Positions 45,901 through 57,417 of a stretch of 64,000 nucleotides of DNA are shown piece by piece. A model generated the notes under the pieces. It searched no databases and was not told where the DNA came from. It saw only the letters and a program-made list of their open reading frames with translations. Both the position numbers and the translations under genes were made by a program. Within the stretch, counting starts at the first letter, position 1. Every line of letters begins with the position of its first letter. The stretch comes from Lotus japonicus (lineage: Eukaryota; Streptophyta; Magnoliopsida; Fabales; Fabaceae). The DNA lies in NCBI RefSeq assembly GCF_012489685.1, contig NC_080045.1, forward strand, positions 64,750,722 to 64,814,721. The letters are read 5' to 3'.

Positions 45901-48900
45901 ATTTTCAGTATTCACAAGCACATGTTTTCAAATTCACTGTTGACTTTCTTCATTTTTAGGCCGGCCCTCATTCCTTTTAGGCCTGGCTTTTGGGCCTCCA
46001 CTAGAGTTGTAGAGAGATTCACTTGTGTACCCTAGCCAAAATTTCCCTTCTCCAGCGTGAGGATCTCGCAGCCTGATTCAGCCTGATTGCTGAATGTCAT
46101 TATTCTGAAGTTTGGTTTGGTTGGATAGTATACCAATCCAATTTAACAGTACATTTTTTTTTTCAGAATTTCTTGATTGTGAGTTTGTTTAATGGTCGGT
46201 GAAGGATCAGGTGTTTCTTAATTAATTCAGAGAATAACTTTTTTTTACTATAAACTGAGGTTGTCCAAATTCTCTTGAGTCTAATCACACAAGGTGGATA
46301 ACAGATTGGAGAAGTGCTAATGAACATTATGGTAAAAAATCATTTTTTTATAACAAGTATCTATATATGTAGTTAATGTGTTTGAGTTTCCAAGTAACGA
46401 ATATGTTAGGTTGTCACTCTTTATTTGTCCTTCAAAAGATAACTGAACCTTGATACGCACTATGCAGCTAAATATATGGTATCTACCAGCCGCGAGCAAC
46501 TAGCTGATCAGCCATATGACAAATTCTTCTTTTGCTTCTTGTTTTTGTCATTTGACATGTTATGCTGAATGGACATGTTGGTGAACGTTTACTTTCAGAT
46601 CCTAATGGTTAGTAATCCAGTTCTCTTATGATCGCCATCAATACACTTTCTATTGTTTGTATTTGAAATTTCTTTAAACATATGAGGGCAAGGTTCAGCG
46701 CAATTTTCATGTGACTTTGTGGTCTCAAGTTTGAGGTATATATGTAATTATGTATTAGCAATTTGCAAAATGTAAAGTAAAAGAGATGTGCAACTTGCAT
46801 TTTACGTGAACACCACCCACATTTTGTTTAATCATTACCTTTATTACTTTCAGGCTTTAATCAACTTGCATTTTTCATGTGATTTTACGAGTTTGTTTTT
46901 TTATTCTGGTTTACAGTTTGAAACTGAGACCTCATGTGCTATGGGATTTGGCTTTAGATGTGGGTTTTTGGGTCTTCACCACATGTAAGCCCAAAGGTTG
47001 TAGTCTTTCATTAGGTTGGATATGAAGTTTCACCTTTTATTTCCTAGCTATATCCTCTCACTTATGGTCTTTCATTAGTTCCTTTCATATCCTGATGTTA
47101 TTATTGTTTGTGCTTCGGAAGCATAGTTAATCTTTTCTTCAATTTTAGGGAATTCTTATCAAATCATGGAGGATTTAAGTTGTGGTTCTCTTGTCAGTAA
47201 CAAGCTTGAGCAACTGATCATTTTAAGACGCACTGATCTGAGACAGATGAGTCAGGTGAAAAGTCTTGCATCTATTTTCTTTTCTTATATTACTTCATTT
47301 CTCTCTTAATTTCGTACTCTTTTCTCTCCCTCTCTTTGTTTAGTTTCTTTAAATCCTTATTTTTCAACACAACAACAACAACACTCATCTTTTCTGCAAC
47401 ACCAAAACGAATCACTTGAAAGGTGAAACCAACATTTTCATTGCTATTGTTATGACTTTGTATCCCTTTTTTAGCTTTTAAGTTCAATATACGCCTTTCT
47501 TTTACGGTCTCCTGCTTGATGGAATTTATTACTGGTTGTTAGTGATTCATCACAAACTCTATATATTTCTCTTCTTTTCTAGTGATTGTAAAATGGGTGT
47601 TTTTTCTTTTCTTTTAAGGTTGGATTTGTGCAATTCATAAGTTCAAGGATTCGCTGCTCATGAACCACTTGCCAAGGCAAAGAAGAAAAGGCACTGACTA
47701 GCTTGAACTTTTTGGAGTATTGGTGTAGGGATTCATAAAGGATAAGTCATTTCAAGGTGGCCTTAGGATCCAGATTTATGTCAGGAACCATAGTGTGATT
47801 CAGAACCTACTCCAATCATCCGTTGAAGTTTTATTAGGTGTTATCAAAATTTTGTTTCTGTCTAGCCTGAATAGCAGAATCAAAGACTACTATTAAATTT
47901 TCCTTTGAAAGTTGTGATCCATTAGTCTTGGTATACAAAATGTGAGATGTTTTAGAAAGTTGTGATCTCTTTAGCCATAACTTTTTTTTTTGTACTGGAC
48001 ATTTTTTCTTCAGCTAAATATTTAATATCTAACAATGTGCAACAAGGTTCAACTATGTTACTGAACTGTGGTGTTGGTTAAGTCTTATATGGTGAAATCT
48101 GATGTTGGGTAAAGCTTATATTCTTGTGTTTTTTATGTTCATCTTCTGCAAGTAATAAACACAAAGAAACACCAGCAGTAGGTTCTCTTGGCATAAGAAT
48201 TCAGCATCTATGCTTACTTTCTCACTTATTAGTAGAAACTAGAAAGTATGAAATGGTATAATATCTCATGGTAGACTTAACGTGATGGTCATATGCCTAC
48301 AAGTTAGCACCTTATCTTATTTTACAATGCTATTAACAAATCCTGAAATGGTTATAGAAATTGTAGTTTGGATCCCTACATCTAATACACAATGTACACA
48401 ACAAATTGATGACCGTGTAGATTTTATTGGAACATCTAATATAAATACACAGAGTTTGCTTGGATTAAGAGACTCTGAGGTACACTTAATATATGCTTTG
48501 TGTCACTATATTCTACTATTTCTAAGAGCTTGTAAAAATAATAATTTTAATCTAATTGTCAGCAGTGTACCCACCACAAGTCACAACCTTGGCTGATTGA
48601 GCATCATAAATTTAATTTTTAGATATTATGATACTTTTAATATGAATGCTTGATTTCTTTCTTTGTCATGTTTTTCTCAATTCCATGGATTTCGTGATCC
48701 TCTTCTATTATATTTTTTTTATTAACAAGGTTTTATTTTATAGGAAGAAAAACATTCACTAGAACTTTTGCATAACTTTTATAATAAAGAAAAGGTTATG
48801 CACCGAAGTATTTTTATAGTAAGATTTAAGATACTGAAGTTCAAATTATTAAGTGAAGTTAAGAAATTATTAATTTCTACAATCTGTGAGTTAACCAGTT

Positions 48901-48942
48901 TCATTTTTACCATCTTAATGAACCAATAAAATTATTTATATA
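42951..48942. other. Gene-poor, transcript-like region upstream of the PILS gene
   Basis: From about 43000 the base composition and several possible exon-intron borders (for example 'tctttcag|gtacg' at about 43190 and a short frame opening at 47165 before 'cag|gtgaaa') suggest a transcribed leader or non-coding gene on the plus strand. No frame longer than about 105 codons exists, and none has a recognisable domain. It includes a diverged direct duplication at about 43488-43650 and 43681-43850. It may be remote 5' UTR sequence of the PILS gene, or a decayed gene. Confidence 0.3.
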
Positions 48943-49473
48943 GGCTAAAAGCACCTTTGCCCCCCCCGATGTTTGAAGTTAGTGTAAATTCTGCCCCTAT
49001 TCTATTTTTGTCGATGTTTCTATCCCTCATGTTTTCAAACAGTGCATCGTTTACCCCTATGTCAGTTAGACGTTAAAAAACTAACAGAATGAGCTGATGT
49101 GGTTTTTTCTTTTTATATACTTTGGACCTGCCACGTAGTAATTATAAGTGAAATTGGAAAAAATGGGCAAGAGAGATTCGGACTTAAGACCTGTAAGTAA
49201 CAAAATATGCATTTAACCAATTCAGTTACATACATAATTGAGATATACATCAAGCAAATTTAATTTATATCATTTTCTTGATCATTATCAACTTCATATA
49301 CTCTTCTTCATCTCTCTAATCCACTTAGGAACCTCTCATGAGAAAGTCTGGCTGACGGAGGGGTAGACGGTGCACTGTTTGAAAACATGAGGGGTAGAAA
49401 CATCGACAAAAATAGAGTAGGGGCAGAATTTTCACAAACTTGAAACATTAGGGGTCAAAAATACTTTTTAGCC
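48943..49473. mobile_element. Mutator-like MITE, 531 bp
   Basis: Perfect 9-bp target duplication 'atttatata' (48934-48942 and 49474-49482). Terminal inverted repeats start GGCTAAAAG and extend, with gaps, for more than 130 bp on each side (both arms contain the complement of 'tttttgtcgatgtttct' and 'gttttcaaacagtgca'). It is strongly fold-back and has no coding capacity. Confidence 0.85.
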
Positions 49474-49620
49474 ATTTATATATAAATAAAATAAAATATT
49501 AGAATTATATTCCACTTATCTAAAATGTGATTGGTCCACCTATGACCATGTGTTATTTAATCCAAATTTTTTCATAAGTTATTTAGACAACCGCAGTATA
49601 TAATTGAAAAGATTACAAAT

Positions 49621-49724
49621 TATTAGTATATAAATTAATTTGTTCATCATAATAAATTACATAATTAATTATGTTAAATCATAGAATCGCTCGTGCATTG
49701 CACGGAAACGGGTTACTATCCTAG
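49621..49724 (+). mobile_element. Helitron-like 3' terminus
   Basis: A small palindrome (cgtgca/tgcacg, 49692-49704) is followed 16 bases later by CTAG and then T (49721-49725). This is the terminal signature of Helitrons (hairpin then CTRR, inserted before T). The matching TC start could not be placed, so only the end is annotated. Confidence 0.4.
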
Positions 49725-50540
49725 TTACTCTCCAAATGAAGATTTAGCATTGTTGGACTTGGAAAGAAAAATTCACATGAAAATATTTGGCTAATATCAC
49801 TTAGTCAATCCAAATTCAATGTCATTATACATTGCACCTCCTGATCGTGATGGCATGAACAAGTGGCAGACTCGGATCAATGTTCATGCTGTGACAGATA
49901 TCACTTTTCTCTTGAGATTGTTAAGAATTTCGTGAACTGAAACCTTTCAGTTGGCTGCAACCAGATTAACGTGAAAGCTATTATCTTTTTCCAAGAGGGT
50001 CCTGAAACTTCTGCATCTGTTAATTTGTAAGTTTCCTCATTCTTCACTCTCATGGTAGGCTTTTGCTTCAGCTTGTAAACTATCGATGATGCCCCATTAT
50101 CTCATTGTTTTTTATTATGACCTGTTCTTATTATTTTATCATCAATCAAAACAATGCTCAAATTCTTAATATCTTAATCTTCTCATAATTTTTCCTTAAA
50201 CCCGGTTGTGGTAATTCAGTCACACTACCCAGACACTCTTCTATATACTATTATACTCTTGGTTTGGCTTCTTCATGAGATGATTGTGAAACCTGTTTTG
50301 TGTGTATGTTTTTATGTTGTGCAGTTGACCTTGCTTGAGTTGTTATTGCAATATCCAAGGTTACCTTGAATCTTGATAATAATTTGTAGCAGGTAATGTA
50401 ATATTGTCCTGCATTTTTGTTTTTAAGTGATATGTGGAAATTGAGTTTTAGGTGATATAATGTTATTGTGCATTTGAGTGTGTCTTGTGTGCTCTCTGCA
50501 TGGTTTAATTTCAGGAGATTTTGTTCTTTTTCAGATAATC
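49725..50540 (+). other. Immediate upstream region of PILS
   Basis: Contains a likely 3' splice site of a 5' UTR intron (tttttcag, ending at 50534, six bases before the ATG) and a possible leader exon ending at about 50025 (donor gtaagt). The promoter was not located. Confidence 0.45.
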
Positions 50541-52204
50541 ATGTCAGGAACTTTGCATAAAAGTAATATGAGGTCTAACGGCGAAGATCTTCGAACCGCT
50601 CTACAACCTTTGTTGAAGCTTCTTAGTCTTACAGTCATAGGATTACTTCTTGCAAACCCAAAAATGCAATTGATTCCAAAAGCCACATTCAAACTCCTCA
50701 GCAAACTTGTATTTGCCCTGTTCTTACCCTGCCTAATCTTCAGTGAACTTGGTGAAAGCATAACTCTTAAAAAATTTGTGGAGTGGTGGTTTATCCCAGT
50801 TAATGTCCTTGTGAGCACAGCTCTAGGATGCATACTAGGGTACATAGTGGTGGCTATATGTCGGCCGCCGCCGCGGTTCAACAGATTCACTATCATCATG
50901 ACAGGATTTGGAAATACTGGAAATCTCCTTCTTGCTATAGTTGGATCTGTTTGCCACAACACTGAGAACAGCCTATTTGGAAAAGAATGCAACACAAGTG
51001 GGGTGGCTTATGTCTCTTGGTCTCAATGGGTTTCTGTGATTCTTGTTTACACCTTTGTTTATCACATGATGGAGCCTCCTATGGAGTACTATGAGATTGT
51101 TGAGGATGAGGCTGAAATCAATGAAGAAGGGCCACTTAATGATATCAGTAGGCCACTCCTTGTAGAAGCTGAGTGGCCTGGCATTGAGGATAATGAGACT
51201 GAACATTCCAAAACACCCTTTATTGCAAGGATCTTTAAGAGCATTTCAGGTACAACTTTGGCATATTCACACACATTTTCTCTTTCATGTCACTAGTTAC
51301 TGCAGTCATCAAATTGTTTCCGTTGAATGGAGATAGGACGGCTCAGATTTCAAGTTCTGGTTGTAACTTCAATTTGTTGCGTTAAATTTAAACCGTTTGA
51401 TCTTCATTCAATAGTTATGATTTGCTGACTGCAATGACTCTCCACTATATTTTGACTGCAGTAAATCTGCGTCCATCACTTATCATATCTCTTACTTATC
51501 TTGCCTATAGTCTTTTCTAACTCTGGGAGGATATGGAAATATAGTGTTTATGGAACATTTTTGTTTCAGGTATGTCCTCTTCTAGTATTCCAGACTTTGA
51601 CATCACAGCAGAAAGCAGTGGGAGCAGCACAATGTCCCTTAGGTGTTTAGCTGAGCCTAGAGTTGTTAGGAAGATCAGAATTGTTGCAGAGCAAACTCCA
51701 ATTCAACAGATACTTCAACCCCCAACAATTGCATCTCTACTAGCTATCATCATTGGCACAGTGCCTCAGCTGAAAACATTTTTCTTTGGAAATGATGCTC
51801 CAATGTCTTTTATGACAGACAGTTTGGCGATTTTAGCCGGCGCAATGGTACCTTCTGTGATGCTTATACTTGGGGGCATGCTGGCTGAAGGGCCAAATGA
51901 ATCAACACTTGGAATCAAAACTACAATTGGAATCATTGTGGCCAGACTAGTGGTGCTTCCTCTCCTAGGAATTGGGATTGTGGTGTTGGCTGATAAGCTA
52001 AATTTCTTGGTTGAGAATGATGCAATGTTTAGATTTGTGCTTCTGCTGCAGTACACAACACCAAGTGCCATTTTACTGGGTGCAATTGCAAGCTTGAGGG
52101 GTTATGCAGTAAGTGAAGCTTCAGCAATTCTCTTCTGGCAGCATGTGTTGGCTCTTTTCTCTCTTTCTGTGTACATTGTAATTTACTTTAGAATAATTGT
52201 CTAA
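50541..52204 (+). CDS. PILS2: PIN-LIKES (PILS) auxin efflux carrier family protein
   Basis: Encodes 447 residues in two coding exons, 50541-51249 and 51570-52204, joined in phase as 'KSISG|MSSSS'. PILS proteins sit in the ER membrane and control intracellular auxin storage and nuclear auxin signalling. The sequence has the Mem_trans architecture: about five membrane segments in the N-terminal half (for example 'LLSLTVIGLLLANP', 'LVFALFLPCLIFSELG', 'NVLVSTALGCILGYIVVAIC' and 'GNTGNLLLAIVGSVC'). A central acidic hydrophilic loop follows (about residues 190-300). The C-terminal half has further helices ('PPTIASLLAIIIGTVPQLK', 'VPSVMLILGGMLAEGP', 'LLQYTTPSAILLGAIASL', 'ASAILFWQHVLALFSL'). Length fits the family (by memory about 450). 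The start lies just after a 3' splice site, so the longer open frame from 50478 is not used. The symbol is by similarity to Arabidopsis At1g71090; the exact orthologue is not proven. Confidence 0.9.
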
Positions 52205-53460
52205 TTTAAAGTTGCTGCATATTTTACACCTAACATTGTTCTGGTATTAGTATACAGATAAAGTGATCATGAATACAAATAATATTATTATAAAAAAAAC
52301 TGCTTCTTACATGTGATGAGGGGGTGTTTATAATTAAACATTTTTTGAGTGTTGCAGCTGGCTGATCTTGCACTTCCATTAAATTTTGTGTTAAATTAAG
52401 AGCATAAGCTTATTAGAAGTGCTTTTCACTATACATTCCATTAAATTAAGTGTTTTTCACAATACATTCTTTATGTTAAACTCAACATTAAGGTTTAAGT
52501 AATTGTAGAAAAACCTTAATTTATTGTTTGTGTGTTGAGACACGTATTTTACATGTCTTATCTTCAAAGACATTTTACTACTATTTACACAGGAATTAAT
52601 AGGGACAGAATCAGAATGCTTGGTCTTAAGTGTACCTCGGTCATGCGTTTCATACCATTTAAGTGTTGATATGATCTTTCTATCAAGAGAAGATCGAGAA
52701 TCAAATGATTTAGCACTCTCAGAAAGCAGATCAAAGGCGTCTTATTCAACGAATTCAGATTATTCTACGAAATGATCTCCCAATTATGGGGAGAATTCGC
52801 AAAACTTTGTTTGATCACTAATGCTTTTAGTTTGAGTTGGCTTCTGTGGTGCCGGTGAACAAGGTGATATTGAATCCTCAAAGCATTCAACTAAACAATA
52901 TGATTTTCACCGACAAGAGAGGATAAAGGAAGTGAATAATCTATTTGTTCCATCATCACAAATTATATCATATTACAAGCATGTGCTCATATGTGGATTC
53001 ATTCCCCCATGAACGTGAACATAACATTAAGTTACGAATGCAACTTATGAGGGATCGACCACTGTTCTAAATAAAGTCAGACGAAGAACTATTGTTATTT
53101 GGAGTGCTAGAGATAAGCAATAGTAAAAACTTAAGAAATTTTATTTAGATTATAATGAGTCTTTATTTTTGTTAAATAAATAATATTTTTTTAACATTCA
53201 TAATATGTTTAGATTATAATGAATTTTTATTTCTCATGTACCAAAAAAAATTATAATGCGTTTTACAAAGTTTTTAAAAAACATTTATATATAGTTTCTA
53301 TATGAAAATATAAATAAACTCATGCACATAGACATAGTGAAGCCATGAAACTGAAACATACAAAGAAAATAGAAGCAAATGAAATGCCTTCATTCCTCGC
53401 TGAAACCCTAATCCCAATTTTGCTGCCTGAAGGCTCTCGACGCCGCCCAGTTTGTCGCAA
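52205..53460. other. Intergenic region between PILS and F-box copy 2
   Basis: PILS 3' UTR, then AT-rich spacer. The GC-rich block from about 53400 is the conserved 5' leader exon of the next F-box gene. Confidence 0.45.
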
Positions 53461-53884
53461 CTAGCGCCGCGCCGCCGTCCTTTCACTCGCTCGGTGCCGG
53501 CAGCCGCGTGCAACGCCTCTGTGTCGTCAGTTGGAGTGTCTCCCGTCGAGGTAAAGCGAACTCACTCCCTCCAATCTCCATGAATAGTAGCAATACACGT
53601 TTAATACACACATACTATTGAATACTGATTAACACACACACACACTCAATCAGAAACTGAAACAAACTTAACATTCAAATCATTATTGATTTTTTAATAT
53701 TATTTGCTGCTTGCTGTAAACTACTGTGGTGACCATGATTAGAATGAATTTCTGATTGAATTCATAGTGATGAATCAATGATAATCACAATTTATTATTT
53801 ATCTTAATCATAACCAAACCCTAATATTCATTGTTGCTTTCTCTATCTCACTTTCTGTTTCTATATTTCCTTATTTTCTCAAGC

Positions 53885-54991
53885 ATGGACAATGAATCCA
53901 AGCATCTGCCTCAAGATTTGATAACTAGAATCCTGCTTAGGTTGCCGGTGAAGTCTCTTTTACGCTTCAAGTGTGTGTGCAAGTTTTGGCGGTCCCTCAT
54001 ATCCGAACCCGATTTTGCAAGATCTCATTTTGAACTTGCTACTCCTCGACTCGTGTTCAATGCCGGTCTTGGTGTTCGAACCATGGACTTTGAGGGATCG
54101 CTTCACTCTAATCCTATTTCCGAACCAATAAAGGTTGACTTTTTGCCTACCCCATCTCATACTCCAATTTTAGGTCCAAATGACTTTTTGTCTGCCCGCC
54201 CTCGTTTTCAAATTGTAGGTTCATGTAGAGGTTTTCTGCTGTTGAATTCTAATGAAAGCCTCTACTTGTGGAACCCATCCACACGTGTCCATAAACCAAT
54301 ACCTTCATCGCCTTTTTACACCAACGTTCATGGTTATCTGTATGGTTTTGGGTATGATTCATCAAAAGATGACTACTTAGTGGTTCAAGTGCCCATTGCA
54401 CCAAGTTCCTCCTCACCTAGATGTTTAGAACGTGTGCAGTTTTTCTCTATGAGAACTAATATGTGGAAATATATTGAGGGTATCAATTCACGTCCGTGGG
54501 ACCACTCTAGGAGTGCTCGACCTGGGTTGCTCTTCAATGGGGCCGTTCACTGGTTGGCTTATGATCATGATAAATCAAGGGAGGTTATTATTGCCTTTGA
54601 TTTAATGGAGAAGAAACTTTTACAGATACCCCAGCCAAAGGATCTCTGGTATGATCTTTCATATTGTGATTTGTGGGTGCATGGAAGTTTTTTGAGTCTA
54701 ATGATGAATGGGAGCGATACACTTGAAATATGGGTTATGGAAAAATACAAAATACAATCATCTTGGACTGAGACTAGTCTATTTCGTAATGGCATTTACT
54801 ACCTTTCCCCATTATGCTCTACAAAAAGTGGTGATCTTGTTATGAATAGTGCACCAGAACTTGTGAAGTATTTTTATAAGGCAGATCAGCTAGAGAAGCG
54901 CGATTATCAAGGTTCTGGTTCGTTACAATACACAGTGCCGATGTATACAGAGTCTATCTTTTCACTACCCGGTGTAGGTGAGCAAAGCTAA
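53885..54991 (+). CDS. F-box protein with FBA domain (copy 2)
   Basis: Encodes 368 residues, intact. The F-box is at about residues 6-50 ('LPQDLITRILLRLPVKSLLR', 'VCKFWRSLISE'). The FBA-type domain shows 'GSCRGFLLL', 'LYLWNPSTRVHKPIP' and 'YGFGYDSSKDDYLVV'. The C-terminal part has 'EIWVMEKYKIQSSWTET'. It has about 20 extra residues before the GSCRGF motif compared with copies 1 and 3. The non-coding exon ends at 53550 (GAG|gtaaag). The intron runs to 53883, where 'ttctcaag' directly precedes cATG, so the in-frame Met at 53831 is intronic. Confidence 0.88.
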   Translation: MDNESKHLPQDLITRILLRLPVKSLLRFKCVCKFWRSLISEPDFARSHFELATPRLVFNAGLGVRTMDFEGSLHSNPISEPIKVDFLPTPSHTPILGPNDFLSARPRFQIVGSCRGFLLLNSNESLYLWNPSTRVHKPIPSSPFYTNVHGYLYGFGYDSSKDDYLVVQVPIAPSSSSPRCLERVQFFSMRTNMWKYIEGINSRPWDHSRSARPGLLFNGAVHWLAYDHDKSREVIIAFDLMEKKLLQIPQPKDLWYDLSYCDLWVHGSFLSLMMNGSDTLEIWVMEKYKIQSSWTETSLFRNGIYYLSPLCSTKSGDLVMNSAPELVKYFYKADQLEKRDYQGSGSLQYTVPMYTESIFSLPGVGEQS

Positions 54992-56152
54992 AAAAGTTGG
55001 CTGACAATAACAAATGAGAATGATTTTAGTTAAGTTGGATGTAAAAGTTCATTCATCCTATGTAACTCTTTTGTGTCTTCAAGAAAATGTGATTTGTTTT
55101 ACATTCTAATGTGTGCTAATGTGGGTTGGAAGTTTTTCCAAACATACTCGTAGACTAACAAAATTGCCTGGAAAGAGAATAATAAGAGTTCGTATGAAAT
55201 TGTAGGAGTCTTCTTGGCATCTTTTCCTTACTTCATCGTTATTTTTAACTTTTCTATGCACTCTATCTCTAAATTTTTTTCCTTGTTATCACGAGTAATT
55301 CTCCAAATATTTTGTAGATTCTTAATCTAACCCCCAATTATCATGAAGGTTTATTGTTTCCAACAAAATCAAATTAAACTGATATTTGAAATAAATAAAT
55401 AATTTATCAAATTTATCAAACACCCCTCTTGTGCAATAAATACTAGACCAGTAGACCATACAGCATAAAAATAAATCCATGAAGAAAATGGGGATTTAAA
55501 CACCTTTTTTTTACAGGGGGATTTAAACACCTTACACATGTGAGGATGAGGTTTAAAATCCCAAAACTCAAGTCCACCGTCAAGTTTAGAACAATAAAAA
55601 TTATCCCACTTGAACCAATGAATACCTTGTCACGAAGTATAACAACTCCAAAAAAATAATATCACTCACTATTTCATGATTTCATCACATATATCATCTG
55701 GTAAGATATGAAACTTATAAAACATGACATTATGCAGGTCAAAAAATAGCTTGTGTGTCACTGGTTTAATCGAAACCTCCCATCCTGCACGAAAAAGAGG
55801 CTGCTCCTTCTAACTTTTGTGTTTCTTACAAACCCGCTTCTTGAAAAAAAAAAACTACTTGCATCTTTGACTTTCCAATGGTCGTAAGACCCAAATTTAA
55901 TGTGACAAAAATTAGTGGAAATAGTATTTTTGTTTTGGAGGGAAATAAAATGATATAGGGGTGACATGTGGCATAAGCTTCGAGAAAAAAACTTTGGTCT
56001 ATTATTTCGTGAAAATATATACATGAGCATTATACTTTTAGCTATAGATCCCAAAAATAATGGGTATATATTTCCTATTTTACTTTTTTTTAAAGTGTAA
56101 TCAATTAACTAGATTATTATTTGTTGTCTGATTTGATTATTTTTATGAATTA
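54992..56152. other. Intergenic region
   Basis: 3' UTR of F-box copy 2, then AT-rich sequence. The minus frame at 55758-56054 has no recognised domain. Confidence 0.4.
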
Positions 56153-56417
56153 CTCCCTCCGTTCCTTATTAACTGTCTACTTTGAAGAAAAAAATTTGTT
56201 CCTATATATCTGTCCACTTAGAGTTTCAAGAGAGCATTAAATGATGTTTTTCCAAGAAATGCCCTTGTAGGAACAATAAATGAGGAAAGATAATATACAT
56301 TTTAAAGGGTGCAATAGGAAATCAAATAATACTTTTATGAAAAGTAACAAAATTAATTGCACTCCTTAATATGTATGTTTCTTCTCTTACTGGACAGTTA
56401 AATAGGAACGGAGGGAG
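56153..56417. mobile_element. Stowaway-like MITE, 265 bp
   Basis: Terminal inverted repeats CTCCCTCCGTTCC / GGAACGGAGGGAG are the standard Stowaway (Tc1/mariner) termini. They continue with 'ttattaactgtc' and its inverse. The left flank is TA; the right flank is CA, so the TA duplication has decayed by one base. Confidence 0.82.
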
Positions 56418-56880
56418 CATGTTTTTTAAATTTATATGGTTTTTTATTTGCTGCCTGATTTAATTATTTTTAAGAATTATGTGTTATTGGTTTTATTGTT
56501 TTGGAGCGAATTTGGATGATATGGGGGTGCCACGTGTCAGAACATCCTAGAAAAAAAACATTCTTTTAATATATTAGATATAGATATAGATATAGATAAA
56601 TAGATTGATACTTAAGCCTAAACTAATCAAATCACTCTAATCTTGACTCTCTATTCTTTTAAATTTTAATAGATACTTTGCCATCTAAAAAAAAAAGATA
56701 GATAGAGATGAGAATAAAAAATTGAAAATGTGGGCTTAAGCCTTAAGTCCTATTTTATTATAAGAAAAATAAAAAAAATGAAATGTTGAAGTTTTAATTT
56801 GAAAAAATTAGGCAACCACGTCGTTCTGTTGCTCTGCGTTTTAGAAATATTGATTAGGTTTTCCTTTTCCTCCGTTTTGG
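56418..56880. other. Spacer with a short microsatellite
   Basis: AT-rich. A hexanucleotide run (ATAGAT)n lies at about 56574-56599. No gene. Confidence 0.4.
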
Positions 56881-57417
56881 GTTTGGATTTCGCTCCGCCG
56901 TCCTTTCACTCGCTCAGTCCGCGCCTTTCCTCCACAGTTCTCGCCGCCGGCAACCGTGCGTGACGACTCTGTTCGAGTGACTCCCGTTGAGGTAAGCCAG
57001 AAATTGAAGCAAACTTGTCATTCCATATTTTGACTCTCAAATCACTATTGATTTTTCAATATAATTTGCTACTTTTGCTCACCATGAATAACAATATGCA
57101 TGTCTTGTATTGAATTTGGAAGTTTGGAACAGAGTGTATAGTAACCTTAATTGCCTTTAATATTGTTTTTCTTTTTATCCCAACCCATCTTTTATTTTAT
57201 TAAAATAGTTAGTTTAGTGATTTAGCATTGTGATGCAGAGCAGGACTCTCAAGTCAAATGTGATGATTTGCTTCCCACCATCTTTACCTAAATATGCATG
57301 AGCATGACCATTGGTTTTGAGTTGTGATGCAGAGCATGACTTTTGGTTTTGAAGATTGAAGCCCAACATCTCCCTTTCTCTTTCAATTTTCCCTATATTT
57401 TGTCTTTTTTCTCAAGC

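Noticed and set aside
48282..48596. 104-codon frame upstream of PILS
   Set aside because: Composition close to random AT-rich translation; no domain.
50531..50995. 154-codon minus-strand frame
   Set aside because: Antisense shadow of the first PILS exon.
57343..57417. N-terminal extension of F-box copy 3 (and the like in copies 1, 2 and 5)
   Set aside because: The added residues translate a polypyrimidine tract ending in AG directly before the conserved ATG, so it is intron sequence.
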